DNA of 64,000 nucleotides from Pelethousia sp034928145. Lineage in GTDB: Bacteria > Bacillota > Clostridia > Christensenellales > CAG-138. Below, piece by piece: positions 8,477 to 17,120 of the stretch. The notes beneath the pieces were generated by a model. It worked only from the letters and a program-made list of their open reading frames with translations. It had not been told where the DNA came from and made no database searches. Numbering within the stretch: the stretch's first letter is position 1; each line of letters begins with the position of its first letter. Location: NCBI GenBank assembly GCA_034928145.1, contig JAYFPE010000005.1:19313-83312 (forward strand). Reading direction: 5' to 3'. Position numbers and translations under genes: made by a program.

Positions 8477-8497
8477 TCGCGTTTTGCGAAAAAGCTT

Positions 8498-9940
8498 TTA
8501 GTAAGCCCGGCCGAAATACATCAGATGCTTGGCCTTTTTATCGCAGAAGATGCAGTTATCTCCATGGGCCTCCGCATCGTAATCCAGGGTATAGCAGCGG
8601 GTAGACGCGCCGGTGATGGCTTTGATCTCATCCTCACACTCCCGCTCACCGCACCAGGGCGCGCGGGCAAAGCCCGTTTTCACAGCCTCCATGAACGCGC
8701 CGAAATCCCGCACATCCCGCGTACGTTCCTCGCGGATCGCCAGCGCCTTGTTGAACATGCTCCGATGGATGTCATCCAGCAATTGCTTGATGGTATCCGC
8801 CAAGCCCTCCAGCGAAACGAAGAGCTTTTCGTGGGTATCCCGCCGCACCAGCACGGCCTGGCCCTTTTCGATATCCTTGGGCCCGAGCTCAACGCGCACG
8901 GGCACGCCCTTCATTTCCCATTGGTTGAACTTCCAGCCCGCGCTCTGCTCGCTGTCATCCAGCTTCATGCGGATGCCCGCGGCCTTGAGGCTGCGGAAGA
9001 CTTCGTCGGCCTTATCCATCACGCCCTCCTTGTGGGTTGCGATGGGCACGATCACGGCCTGATAAGGCGCGATGCGGGGAGGTAGCACCAAGCCGCGGTC
9101 ATCGCCGTGCACCATGATCACGCCGCCGATCATGCGGGTGGAGGTGCCCCAACTGGTGGTGTGGCAGTATTCCTGGCGGCCTTCTTTGCTTAGGTACATA
9201 ATTTCGTAGCTCTTGGCAAAATTCTGCGCCATGTTGTGCGAGGTGCCCATTTGCAGTGCTTTGCCATCCTGCATCATGGCCTCCATGGTATAGGTGGCAT
9301 ACGCGCCGGCGAACTTTTCCTTTTCGCTCTTGCGGCCCGTGAGCACGGGGATAGCCAGCACGTTCTCGGCAAAGTCCTTATAGACGCCCAGCATGCGCAT
9401 GGTCTCCTCCTGGGCCTCATCGAAGGTGGCGTGAGCCGTGTGGCCCTCCTGCCAGAGGAACTCTGCCGTGCGCAGGAAGGGACGGGTGCTCTTTTCCCAG
9501 CGCATCACGTTGCACCACTGATTCATCAGCATGGGCAGATCGCGGTAGGACTGGATCCACTTAGCGTACATGGTGCCGATAATGGTTTCGCTGGTGGGGC
9601 GGATGGCCAGGCGCTCCGTGAGGGTTTCGGTGCCGCCCTGTGTAACCCAGGCCACCTCCGGCGCGAAGCCTTCGACATGTTCGGCCTCCCGCATAAGCAT
9701 GCTCTCGGGAATCAGCAGGGGGAAATAGGCGTTCACATGCCCCGTATCCTTAAAGCGCTGGTCCATCTGCGCCTGCATCAGCTCCCAGATGGCGTAGCCA
9801 TAGGGCTTGATGACCATGCAGCCTCGGACTTCGCTGTAATCCGACATATCGGTTTTAATAACCACATCGGTATACCATTGGGCGAAATCCTCGCTGCGAC
9901 TGGCGATGTGCTGTACGAATTCCTCGTTGTTCTTTGCCAT
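8498..9940 (-). CDS. proS: Prolyl-tRNA synthetase (short archaeal/eukaryote-type)
   Basis: 480 aa, class II aminoacyl-tRNA synthetase charging tRNA-Pro. The motif 1 area is VRGCMVIKPYGYAIWELMQ and motif 2 is MRWEKSTRPFLRTAEFLWQEG. There is no inserted editing (INS) domain, and the C-terminal zinc-binding domain carries CGEREC and CIFC pairs, ending in FGRAY, the usual Tyr terminus of the ProS type 3 family. Start at 9940 (MAKNNEEFVQH) fits the family and has GGAGGAACG upstream. Only 70 bases separate it from the next gene, leaving no room for a T-box leader. Confidence 0.97.
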   Translation of the reverse strand: MAKNNEEFVQHIASRSEDFAQWYTDVVIKTDMSDYSEVRGCMVIKPYGYAIWELMQAQMDQRFKDTGHVNAYFPLLIPESMLMREAEHVEGFAPEVAWVTQGGTETLTERLAIRPTSETIIGTMYAKWIQSYRDLPMLMNQWCNVMRWEKSTRPFLRTAEFLWQEGHTAHATFDEAQEETMRMLGVYKDFAENVLAIPVLTGRKSEKEKFAGAYATYTMEAMMQDGKALQMGTSHNMAQNFAKSYEIMYLSKEGRQEYCHTTSWGTSTRMIGGVIMVHGDDRGLVLPPRIAPYQAVIVPIATHKEGVMDKADEVFRSLKAAGIRMKLDDSEQSAGWKFNQWEMKGVPVRVELGPKDIEKGQAVLVRRDTHEKLFVSLEGLADTIKQLLDDIHRSMFNKALAIREERTRDVRDFGAFMEAVKTGFARAPWCGERECEDEIKAITGASTRCYTLDYDAEAHGDNCIFCDKKAKHLMYFGRAY

Positions 9941-10011
9941 GCTCCGTTTCGTTCCTCCAAGCTAAATAAATGCAATATCAAAAAACACTATAGCATCCGG
10001 CCAGGGCCTTG

Positions 10012-11016
10012 TCAAATGCCCCGGAGGATGTCGTCGATGATGTCGTCCAGGCCGCCGGGCACGCTCATAGCGGGCGCAGCCGCGGACTCCACGGGCGCGG
10101 CGGAAAGGATATCGCTCACGGAATACACCCGCTCCTCTGCGGGCGCTTTTGCAGGCGCGGGCCCATCCAGCGCGCTGACCAATTCCACCAAGAGCGCGTC
10201 CGCATCCAACTCGGATTCCATACGGACCACCGGTGCGGCGTCGATCTGCGGCTCAGGCTGGGGACCCGCCTGGGAATTCGGTTCCGGTTCCGGTTCCGGC
10301 TTCGGCTCCGGCTCGCATAGGGGCGCTTCCTCGGACTCTTCGCCGGGGAGCGAGCGGCCCTGCAAGGCATAGATATTCTGCATCAGCGCCTGGGGGGAGT
10401 TATAATCCTCCGGCAGCGCCACCGCCTCCACCTTGGCCGTACCCGCGCTGGAATTGCCGATATCCAGCACAAAGGAGCCAAAGGCCGCGGCCTGCTGCCG
10501 GGCCTCTTCCGCAGCCTGGCGCAGGCGCTCCTTTAGGCCGGCCGCCTTTTGCTCGGCCTCTGCCACATAGGCATCCGCCTGGGCTATGCGCTGGGCCGCC
10601 TTCTGTTCCGCCTCTTGGCGGGTCTGCGCCGCCTGCTCCTGTGCTTCGGCGCGCAACTGGGCCGCTTGGCTTTCCGCCTGGGCCCGGATCTGCCCGGCCT
10701 CCTGCCTGGCCGCCTGGATGGTCTCCTCGGCTTCCCTTTGGGCCGCGTCCCGCTCCGAATAAGCGTTGCCCACGACCTGGGTCTTGTAGGCGTCCGCCTC
10801 TTCGCGGATGCGGGCTGCGGCGCGCTGGGCTTCCGTTAGGGCGTTGATGATGGCCTCGCCCCGGGAGCGGTAGTCTGTTACCTCAGCCTGCAACTGAGCC
10901 TCCCTGCCCATGAGCTCCTCTACCCGCTTCGTCAGAACGGCAATCTCCGCCTCACGCTGGGCAACGGCGTTCTCCCGCTGCGCCAGCATTGCCTGCAATT
11001 CTTTCTTCCCTGCCAT
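10012..11016 (-). CDS. Coiled-coil protein, DivIVA-like in layout
   Basis: 334 aa. Residues 1-185 are an almost unbroken coiled coil rich in Ala, Glu, Gln and Arg (QREAEETIQAARQEAGQIRA and similar). A short hydrophobic patch (FGSFVLDIG), a Pro-Glu repeat (EPEPKPEPEPEP) and an acidic C-terminus (GGLDDIIDDILRGI) follow. The arrangement recalls DivIVA/GpsB-type scaffolds and SMC-like filaments, but the conserved DivIVA N-terminal loop is not evident. Role unknown; a cell-division or polar scaffold is a guess. GC-rich codon use matches the core. Confidence 0.7.
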   Translation of the reverse strand: MAGKKELQAMLAQRENAVAQREAEIAVLTKRVEELMGREAQLQAEVTDYRSRGEAIINALTEAQRAAARIREEADAYKTQVVGNAYSERDAAQREAEETIQAARQEAGQIRAQAESQAAQLRAEAQEQAAQTRQEAEQKAAQRIAQADAYVAEAEQKAAGLKERLRQAAEEARQQAAAFGSFVLDIGNSSAGTAKVEAVALPEDYNSPQALMQNIYALQGRSLPGEESEEAPLCEPEPKPEPEPEPNSQAGPQPEPQIDAAPVVRMESELDADALLVELVSALDGPAPAKAPAEERVYSVSDILSAAPVESAAAPAMSVPGGLDDIIDDILRGI

Positions 11017-11078
11017 AAATGCAATTTCCTTCCCCTGAATTCTATATGATGGATGTGGATATTGTTCCTTGCCTTCGC

Positions 11079-12137
11079 TTATATATCCAGCCGCTGTTGC
11101 TGCGAATCCGCCGGGGCGGCCTCCGCCGGGGCGGCCTCCGCCGGGGGCGGTGCGTAACCCATATGCGCATAGCCCGCGGGCAGCACGATGCGGCCCCTGG
11201 GCGTGCGGGCGATCAGCCCTAACTGCAAAAGGTACGGCTCGTAAACATCCTCGATGGTGGTGGCATCCTCGCCGGTGGCGGCGGCGATGGTATCAAGGCC
11301 TACAGGTCTGCCGCCGAATTTCTCGATCATGGTGAGCAGCATGCGTCTATCCACCTTGTCGAGCCCCAGCTCATCGATGGCCAGCATCTCAAGGCCCGCC
11401 CGGGCGGACGAAAGGTCGATGCTGCCGTTGCCGCGCACCTGGGCATAATCCCGTACCCTCTTCAAAAGCCGGTTGACGATGCGGGGCGTGCCTCGGGATC
11501 GGCCCGCGATCTCCAGCGCAGCCTCCCTATCGATTTCGATATGCAGAATGTCCGCGCTGCGGCGGATGATCTCTTGCAAATCCTCCGGGGCGTAAAGCTC
11601 TAGCTGTTCCTTGATGCCGAAGCGATCCCGCAAGGGTGAAGTGAGCAAACCCATGCGGGTGGTGGCCCCGATCAGGGTGAAGCGGGGCAGATCCAGCCGG
11701 ATGGAATGGGCGCTGGGGCCTTTGCCGATGATGATATCCAGCGCGTAATCCTCCATCGCCGGATAGAGCACTTCCTCCACGCTGGCGTTGAGGCGGTGAA
11801 TTTCGTCGATGAAGAGGATATCCCCGGGCGCGAGGTTGGTCAAAATGGCTGCCAAATCGCCCGCGTGGCTGATGGCGGGGCCGCTGGTGACCCGCAGGCT
11901 CCCGCCCATCTCATTGGCCACGATGGCGGCCAGGGTGGTTTTACCCAAGCCCGGCGGGCCGTAAAAGAGGGCGTGATCCAGCGACTCGGCCCTGTGCTTG
12001 GCGGCCTCGATATAGATGCGCATGTGTTCCTTCACATGGTGCTGGCCGATATACTCGTTTAAAAAGCGGGGTCTGAGGCTATATTCGGTTTGTTCATCCT
12101 CCAACATCATGGAGGAGGTGATGAGCCGTTCGTCCAT
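11079..12137 (-). CDS. ruvB: Holliday junction helicase RuvB
   Basis: 352 aa AAA+ motor that drives branch migration with RuvA. Walker A is GPPGLGKT (60-67) and Walker B LFIDEIHRL; then the sensor region IGATTRMGLLTSPLRDRFG with the arginine finger, and the C-terminal winged helix ending at TPRGRIVL. About 30 further residues form a non-conserved Ala/Pro/Glu-rich tail (PPPAEAAPAEAAPADSQQQ) encoded by 15-bp repeats. Third gene of ruvC-ruvA-ruvB on this strand. Confidence 0.97.
   Translation of the reverse strand: MDERLITSSMMLEDEQTEYSLRPRFLNEYIGQHHVKEHMRIYIEAAKHRAESLDHALFYGPPGLGKTTLAAIVANEMGGSLRVTSGPAISHAGDLAAILTNLAPGDILFIDEIHRLNASVEEVLYPAMEDYALDIIIGKGPSAHSIRLDLPRFTLIGATTRMGLLTSPLRDRFGIKEQLELYAPEDLQEIIRRSADILHIEIDREAALEIAGRSRGTPRIVNRLLKRVRDYAQVRGNGSIDLSSARAGLEMLAIDELGLDKVDRRMLLTMIEKFGGRPVGLDTIAAATGEDATTIEDVYEPYLLQLGLIARTPRGRIVLPAGYAHMGYAPPPAEAAPAEAAPADSQQQRLDI
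11107..11147. repeat. 15-bp tandem repeat inside ruvB 3' end
   Basis: TCCGCCGGGGCGGCC occurs twice in full (11107-11121, 11122-11136) and partly a third time. It encodes the AAPAE repeats in the RuvB tail, which could vary in copy number by slippage. Confidence 0.85.
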
Positions 12138-12153
12138 CCCGTTCTCCTATTCC

Positions 12154-12738
12154 CTATTTGGCGGCCAGGCTTCGAAGCGCCGCCGTGATCATATCCTCGA
12201 CCCGCTCACACGCCGGCGCGGCAGCCACGGCCCGCCCAGCTACCACGCCGTCGTAGCCTAGGGCCACCAGGGCGGCCGTGGCTTCTGCCCGCATATCGAG
12301 CGAAACGCCGCCGCCAAGAGCGCCGGCCGCGCCCATATCCGCCGAAACCTTTTCTTTCAGCTCCAAAAGCAGGCGGGCGGCCGTCTTTTTACCCATACCG
12401 GGCACCCGGCTCAAAGCGGCGTCATTCTCCGTAAGGATGGCAGCCGCAATATCGGATACGCTTAAATGGCTCAGCACGGCCAGGGCCAGCTTGGGGCCCA
12501 CCCGGGTCACGCCGATCAGCCGGCGGAACATGGCCCGCTCCTGCGTGGATGCAAAGCCATAAAGGGATACCGCATCCTGCGCCAGGTGAAAATGCACGTA
12601 CAGCTTAGCCATTGCCCCGGTTTGGAGGGCCTTTAGCGTAGCGGTGGAGCATTGCAGCTCGTAGCCTACGCCGCCAGCCTCAACTACGGCCCGATCCGGC
12701 GCGAGCTCTTCCACAATGCCGCGAATATGTGCAAACAT
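12154..12738 (-). CDS. ruvA: Holliday junction protein RuvA
   Basis: 194 aa. N-terminal OB domain (MFAHIRGIVEELAPDRAVVEAGGVGYELQC), tandem helix-hairpin-helix motifs (TRVGPKLALAVL and VPGMGKKTAARLLLELKEK) and a C-terminal UBA-like domain III (ALVALGYDGVVAGRAV) that contacts RuvB. It binds four-way junctions and loads RuvB. 22 bases downstream of ruvC and 16 upstream of ruvB. Confidence 0.97.
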   Translation of the reverse strand: MFAHIRGIVEELAPDRAVVEAGGVGYELQCSTATLKALQTGAMAKLYVHFHLAQDAVSLYGFASTQERAMFRRLIGVTRVGPKLALAVLSHLSVSDIAAAILTENDAALSRVPGMGKKTAARLLLELKEKVSADMGAAGALGGGVSLDMRAEATAALVALGYDGVVAGRAVAAAPACERVEDMITAALRSLAAK

Positions 12739-12760
12739 GATCTATCTCCTCAATCGTGTG

Positions 12761-13261
12761 CTAGCGGATACGGAATTCCTCCGCTGCCGGGCCAGAGGTA
12801 TTGGCATGGCAGATGGCCGCGCCCAGGGCATCCGCCGCGTCGTCCGGCTTGGGCAGTTCCTTCAGGCAGAGCAGAAGGCGCACCATTTGTTGGATCTGCC
12901 GCTTATCCGCATGTCCGTTGCCGCACACGGCCAGTTTGATCTGCATAGGGGTATATTCATACAGCGGCAGGCCCGCTTGCTGGGCCGCAAGAAGAGCCAC
13001 GCCCCGCCCGGCGCCCACCTGCAGGGCCGTGGTCACGTTGCGGTAGAAGAAAAGCTCTTCAAAGGCTACCTGCTCCGGCTTATAGAGGCCAATGAGCTGG
13101 CGCACCCCCAGGTATAGCTTATCCAGCCGCTGGGGAAAAGGCTCGTCCGCAGCCGTTTCGATCACGCCATAGTCCACGGGTCTGGGCCGCCGGCCCAGCC
13201 TGGATTCCAGCACGCCGTAGCCCAAAATGGCATAGCCCGGATCAATGCCCAAAATGATCAA
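12761..13261 (-). CDS. ruvC: Holliday junction resolvase RuvC
   Basis: 166 aa RNase H-fold endonuclease that resolves Holliday junctions. Acidic catalytic residues are visible: D7 in GIDPGYAI, the Glu in VAFEELFFYRN, and the Asp pair in KPDDAADALGAAICHA. The start is TTG (preceded by GAGGTGGAGCA), the only initiator that fits the family N-terminus IILGIDPG. First gene of the ruvCAB operon, with a promoter at 13290-13318. Confidence 0.96.
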   Translation of the reverse strand: MIILGIDPGYAILGYGVLESRLGRRPRPVDYGVIETAADEPFPQRLDKLYLGVRQLIGLYKPEQVAFEELFFYRNVTTALQVGAGRGVALLAAQQAGLPLYEYTPMQIKLAVCGNGHADKRQIQQMVRLLLCLKELPKPDDAADALGAAICHANTSGPAAEEFRIR

Positions 13262-13289
13262 TGCTCCACCTCATATTTATACTTATTTT

Positions 13290-13318
13290 ATTGTACCATG
13301 GGAATTTATGTTTCACAA
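13290..13318 (-). promoter_or_regulatory. Sigma-A-type promoter of ruvCAB
   Basis: Minus strand TTGTGA (13313-13318), 17-base spacer, TACAAT (13290-13295), 29 bases before the ruvC start. Good match in both boxes and spacing. Confidence 0.65.
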
Positions 13319-13339
13319 CCCGATTTGCGCTGCTTCAAG

Positions 13340-13370
13340 CAGAAAAGGAGCGCTTCCTGCGGGCGCTCCT
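13340..13370 (-). terminator. Intrinsic terminator after the BofC-like gene
   Basis: Minus strand GGAGCGC, 9-base loop, GCGCTCC, then TTTT. It separates the BofC-like gene from ruvCAB. Confidence 0.8.
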
Positions 13371-13388
13371 GCTGTTCCATATCTCCCT

Positions 13389-14000
13389 TTATCCCTCGAT
13401 GCCCTCCAAGTAAATGTTGATGTCCTCCAGGCTATCGAAGGGCAGACCCTCGGCGCATTCCGCAGCCGCATCGGCGGGCAGATCTACATCCAGGGTCAGC
13501 AACACCTCCACGGCTAGCTTTTCATTCGTTTTGCGCACGGTGAGGATTTCGTTTTCCAGCCAAAGCACATAATGCTCGGGACAGAAGCTGTCCGATGTGA
13601 GGCGCAGGGTCACCGCCTCGGGGCTGAAAGCTTCCACCGCTTCCGCCCCGTAGGCTTCCTCCAGCTCCAGCCTGGTCTTGCCGATAACGGGCTGCGCGTC
13701 CGTCAGCTCTACGATGTGGCCGCAGGCCATTTGGTAGCGCCAGGTTACAACCGCATCCGGCGATACGGTTTTACTGTCCCTTTTGGCCACCTCCGCTGCG
13801 CCTGCGGGCTGCTCCGCAGCCTCTATTGGATCGGTCTGCGTAGCCTCCGGGGGCAGAGCGGCCTCCGTCGGGGATTCTATGTTCACCCGTTCCCTGCTTC
13901 CAAAGCTGTAGCCTCCGGCCGCGCCCAGCAGCAACATGGCGCAGCAGAGCATCAGCGCCGTGGAGGCGCGCAAAACGCCAGAGGGATACAATCCGTTCAT
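13389..14000 (-). CDS. BofC C-terminal-domain-like protein
   Basis: 203 aa. A signal anchor (residues 10-32) and low-complexity linker precede a domain with one Cys pair (MACGH and SFCPEHY) and a C-terminal stretch ending LPADAAAECAEGLPFDSLEDINIYLEGIEG, which fits the BofC C-terminal pattern of LP, Leu, GI/GL, then a leucine-rich EDIxxxLE helix. BofC in B. subtilis restrains the SpoIVB protease in the forespore intermembrane space, and bofC lies beside ruvA there; this gene lies beside ruvC, so synteny supports the call. Confidence 0.7.
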   Translation of the reverse strand: MNGLYPSGVLRASTALMLCCAMLLLGAAGGYSFGSRERVNIESPTEAALPPEATQTDPIEAAEQPAGAAEVAKRDSKTVSPDAVVTWRYQMACGHIVELTDAQPVIGKTRLELEEAYGAEAVEAFSPEAVTLRLTSDSFCPEHYVLWLENEILTVRKTNEKLAVEVLLTLDVDLPADAAAECAEGLPFDSLEDINIYLEGIEG

Positions 14001-14029
14001 AAACCAAAACCTCCTTGGGGTTTTGGTTT
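14001..14029 (-). promoter_or_regulatory. Hairpin enclosing the SD of the BofC-like gene
   Basis: AAACCAAAACC and GGTTTTGGTTT form a perfect 11-bp stem whose 7-base loop region and inner stem contain AAGGAGG; the stem ends at the ATG. Folding would hide the ribosome site, so translation may be controlled. Confidence 0.6.
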
Positions 14030-14193
14030 ATTATTCCCATAGACAGTACATAACCATACCAGAATGTGTTTTTTGCCTTACGAGCGGCCCAGGCCAGCGC
14101 ATAGGCGCCTCTTTTTTAATCCGATTTATTGCGCCCTGGAACGAACAGCGGCGCACAATGCCATGCGCCGCTATGCTTGCCGCTTACCGTCTA

Positions 14194-15615
14194 TCAATCG
14201 ATGATATCCGCATACTTGCCGCCCAGTATCTCCGTACCCACCAGGTTTAGGTCGGCAATGGTGAGGGTAATATCCATCTCCTTGCCATCGCGCCAGATAT
14301 GGAAGTCAATCGTATCGCCCACCTGCAAGCCGGCCACATAATCCACCAGGTCGCTGTGCTCACCAGGTATGACGCCATTGTAGGAGAGGATGATATCATT
14401 CACGCGCAGGTCCGCCTGATGGGCCGGGCCGTTGCGGGTCACGGTATAGACCAGTACGCCCTCGGGGATATCGTATTCTTCGGCGTAATAGGCATCGATG
14501 GTTACCACAGAAATGCCGATGCCGGGCCGCACCACGTGCCCTGTGGTGATCAACTCCTCCACCACCTTCATGGCGTCGTCGATGGGGATAGCGTAGCCGA
14601 TGCCCTCGGCGTTGACCATGTTGCCATAGTCATCATAGCCGGCATAAAGGGTTTTTGCGCTGGTAATGCCGATCACCCTGCCCTGCATATCAAGCAGGGG
14701 GCCGCCGCTGGAGCCGGGGTTGATGGCCGCATCCGTTTGCAAATAGCTGTTGATACGGCCATCCACATTTGTTTCGCGGCTTGTGGCGCTGATGATGCCG
14801 AAGGTGGCCGTATCCGCCAGCTTCTCACCCGTAGGGTTGCCGATGGCCACGGCGAAATCGCCCACCCGCACATCGGCGCTCGTGCCGAGGGCCAGGGATG
14901 TGAGTGAATCCGCAGATTCGATCTTAAGCACGGCCACATCAAGGCGCGTATCCGCGCCCACCATCTCGGCCTGGAGCTCATCCCCGTCGGTAAATTTCAC
15001 CATCACGCGGGAAGCATCCTCCACCACGTGGGCATTGGTAATGATATACCCCTCGCTGGAAACAATAAATCCGCTGCCATAGCTGCCCAAAAAGTCCTCG
15101 TCGCCGCTTTCGGACGCGTAATAGATATCCAGGCCCACCACGCCCTCGCTCGAATGCTCCACAATATCGGGCAGGGGGTTGACCGCGTTGCCGAGCGCCG
15201 GCGCTTGCCCGTCAAAGACTGGCAAAGGCCTCGAAACATATTCGGGCGGCTCGACCTGCTCGGGCTTAGTCGATTCGGGCGCCGGTTGCGGCTCCTCCGT
15301 GCTGGGGCCGAAGCCGCGCTTCCATTCCCAATCCCATTCCCAAATATCCTCGGGGGCGTGCTCCACGCCCTCGCGAATCAGGGCGGATATACCGCTGGCG
15401 CCCAGGGATACCAGCCCCGTAATCAGCGAGCCCAGCGCCAGGCCCACCAGCAGGCAGACCGCGCCCACAGCCACATAGCCGCCTATGTTGCCACGCTTTT
15501 GCCCTGACTGCTCCGCGCTAAAGCGGGGGCGCGCATTGGGATAAGAAGCGGGCGCTTGCTCCTCGTTTGACGGATTTTGCTGTTGTTCAGGCTGATAGGT
15601 GTTGTTTTCTTCCAT
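14194..15615 (-). CDS. HtrA/DegP-type S1C serine protease
   Basis: 473 aa. A cytoplasmic Pro/Gln/Asn-rich head (1-42), a membrane helix (about 47-70) and an acidic/Trp-rich linker lead to a trypsin-like domain with H196 (TNAHVVED), D226 (RLDVAVLK) and S303 (NPGSSGGPL), followed by a C-terminal PDZ domain (PGIGISVVTIDAYYAEEY on). This is the membrane-tethered HtrA form of Firmicutes that degrades misfolded envelope proteins. It is the last gene of an RR-HK-protease cluster, as in cssRS/htrA and walRK loci. SD GGAAAGG precedes the ATG. Confidence 0.93.
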   Translation of the reverse strand: MEENNTYQPEQQQNPSNEEQAPASYPNARPRFSAEQSGQKRGNIGGYVAVGAVCLLVGLALGSLITGLVSLGASGISALIREGVEHAPEDIWEWDWEWKRGFGPSTEEPQPAPESTKPEQVEPPEYVSRPLPVFDGQAPALGNAVNPLPDIVEHSSEGVVGLDIYYASESGDEDFLGSYGSGFIVSSEGYIITNAHVVEDASRVMVKFTDGDELQAEMVGADTRLDVAVLKIESADSLTSLALGTSADVRVGDFAVAIGNPTGEKLADTATFGIISATSRETNVDGRINSYLQTDAAINPGSSGGPLLDMQGRVIGITSAKTLYAGYDDYGNMVNAEGIGYAIPIDDAMKVVEELITTGHVVRPGIGISVVTIDAYYAEEYDIPEGVLVYTVTRNGPAHQADLRVNDIILSYNGVIPGEHSDLVDYVAGLQVGDTIDFHIWRDGKEMDITLTIADLNLVGTEILGGKYADIID

Positions 15616-15644
15616 ATAGATTCCTTTCCACGAATCGCTTCGCG

Positions 15645-17120
15645 CTATGCGCGCCGCTGCGAGAGTTTGGGCTGCGGCTGGGGCCGCTCGGCCCGTTTTA
15701 GGGTAAAAATGAAGGCCGTGCCGCTGCCCAGTTCGCTCTCAACTGTTATATCCTGCCCGTGGGCGGCGATGATGCGCTTGACGATGGAAAGCCCTAGGCC
15801 GGTACCGCTTTGCGCATGGGGGGTATGCGCCTTTTCGGCTTTGTAGAACCGATCGAACACATAGGGAATATCCTCCGCCGCCATGCCCTTGCCGCTATCC
15901 GCTACGCGGATGGTGGCAAGCCGCTTATCCGCAGCCGTAGAGATGACCAGCCGACCTCCCTCGGGGGTAAATTTAATGGCGTTGTCGATGAGGTTTCGCA
16001 ACACCTGGGCGATCTGGTCTGCGTCCGCTTCAACATAGCAGTAATTTTCGGAAAAATCAAGGGCTATTTCGATATGCGCAGAGTCGATGCGGGCCTCGAA
16101 GGTCAATAGGGTGCGGGCGATGAGCTCGTTAATATCGAAAGCGCTCAAATTTAGCGTGTACTGGCCGGATTCGATGCGGGCAAGATCCAACAGGTCGTTA
16201 ACCATGCCGGTCATGCGCCGGTTCTCGTCGATGACGATCGCAAGGTATTTGGGGCTTTCCTCCGGGGGGATGGTGCCATCCTGTATGGCCTCCAAAAAGC
16301 CGCGCATGGAGGTGAGCGGCGAGCGCAGCTCGTGCGAAACATTGGCCACGAAGCTGCGGCGGGATTGCTCCAATGAATTGAGCTCATTGGCCATCAGGTT
16401 AAAGCTTTTGCCCAGCTGGGCTACTTCATCCTGCCCTTTGGCGCGCAGGCGCAGGTCGAACTCGCCTTTGGAAAAGCGCAGCACCGTGGCGTTCATATCG
16501 ATGATGGGCCGGGTGATGCGGCCCGTGGTATAGCTTACCGCTAAAAAGGCCACCAACACCGCAATGCAGGAATAGAGCAGCACATCCATCCATACCTGGC
16601 GCACGGAAGCATTGATGCGGCTCATATCCGTGTGTAAAAAAAGGGCAGCGATCATCTTTTCGCCATTGGCGATGGGAGCTATAAGGGTCATCACCGGGAT
16701 ATCCACCCGATCCTGGAGCATATCGGTTGCGATGCGGCCGGCGTCCGTCCCGCCAAGCAGGGCGAGCGCCTGTTCTTCCACATCCATATCCTGGCTGCCC
16801 TTCCATTTTTCCTGCGAGCCTTCATCCACAAAGGCCCGTTTTCCGTATTTGGCATCGGCAAAGCGCAGCACGATCATGGCGTCGTATTTGCGCGCGATGG
16901 TCAGGAGCTCTTTTTCCGCCAGGGGCCGCTTGTCGTCATCCATATAGCGGTTGACCACCGTATCGGCGATCTCCTCTGCCTCGCGCCGGAGTTCGCTCTC
17001 CTTTTCCCCCATATATTGCTGCTGGAACATGCTGCCCACCGTAACGCCCAAGAGGATCATCAGCCCCAGCGTTACGGAAAGGTAGGTGACCAGCATGCGG
17101 GAAAAGAGGGTTTTGAACAT
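15645..17120 (-). CDS. Membrane sensor histidine kinase (HAMP-HisKA)
   Basis: 491 aa. TM1 (about 10-31), an extracytoplasmic sensor of about 145 residues, TM2 (about 178-197), HAMP (199-250), HisKA with H263 in VANVSHELRSPLTSM, and HATPase with N box NLIDNAIKFTPEGG, G1 DSGKGM, F box YVFDRFYK and G2 GTGLGLSIV. PhoR/WalK-like layout. The start follows the response-regulator stop directly, so the pair is coupled. Partner of the OmpR-type regulator upstream; HtrA downstream suggests an envelope-stress circuit. Confidence 0.95.
   Translation of the reverse strand: MFKTLFSRMLVTYLSVTLGLMILLGVTVGSMFQQQYMGEKESELRREAEEIADTVVNRYMDDDKRPLAEKELLTIARKYDAMIVLRFADAKYGKRAFVDEGSQEKWKGSQDMDVEEQALALLGGTDAGRIATDMLQDRVDIPVMTLIAPIANGEKMIAALFLHTDMSRINASVRQVWMDVLLYSCIAVLVAFLAVSYTTGRITRPIIDMNATVLRFSKGEFDLRLRAKGQDEVAQLGKSFNLMANELNSLEQSRRSFVANVSHELRSPLTSMRGFLEAIQDGTIPPEESPKYLAIVIDENRRMTGMVNDLLDLARIESGQYTLNLSAFDINELIARTLLTFEARIDSAHIEIALDFSENYCYVEADADQIAQVLRNLIDNAIKFTPEGGRLVISTAADKRLATIRVADSGKGMAAEDIPYVFDRFYKAEKAHTPHAQSGTGLGLSIVKRIIAAHGQDITVESELGSGTAFIFTLKRAERPQPQPKLSQRRA

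Noticed and set aside
14130..14170. GCGGCGCA/TGCGCCGC hairpin between the HtrA and BofC-like genes
   Set aside because: No T-run follows on the minus strand where it would be needed, so not listed as a terminator.
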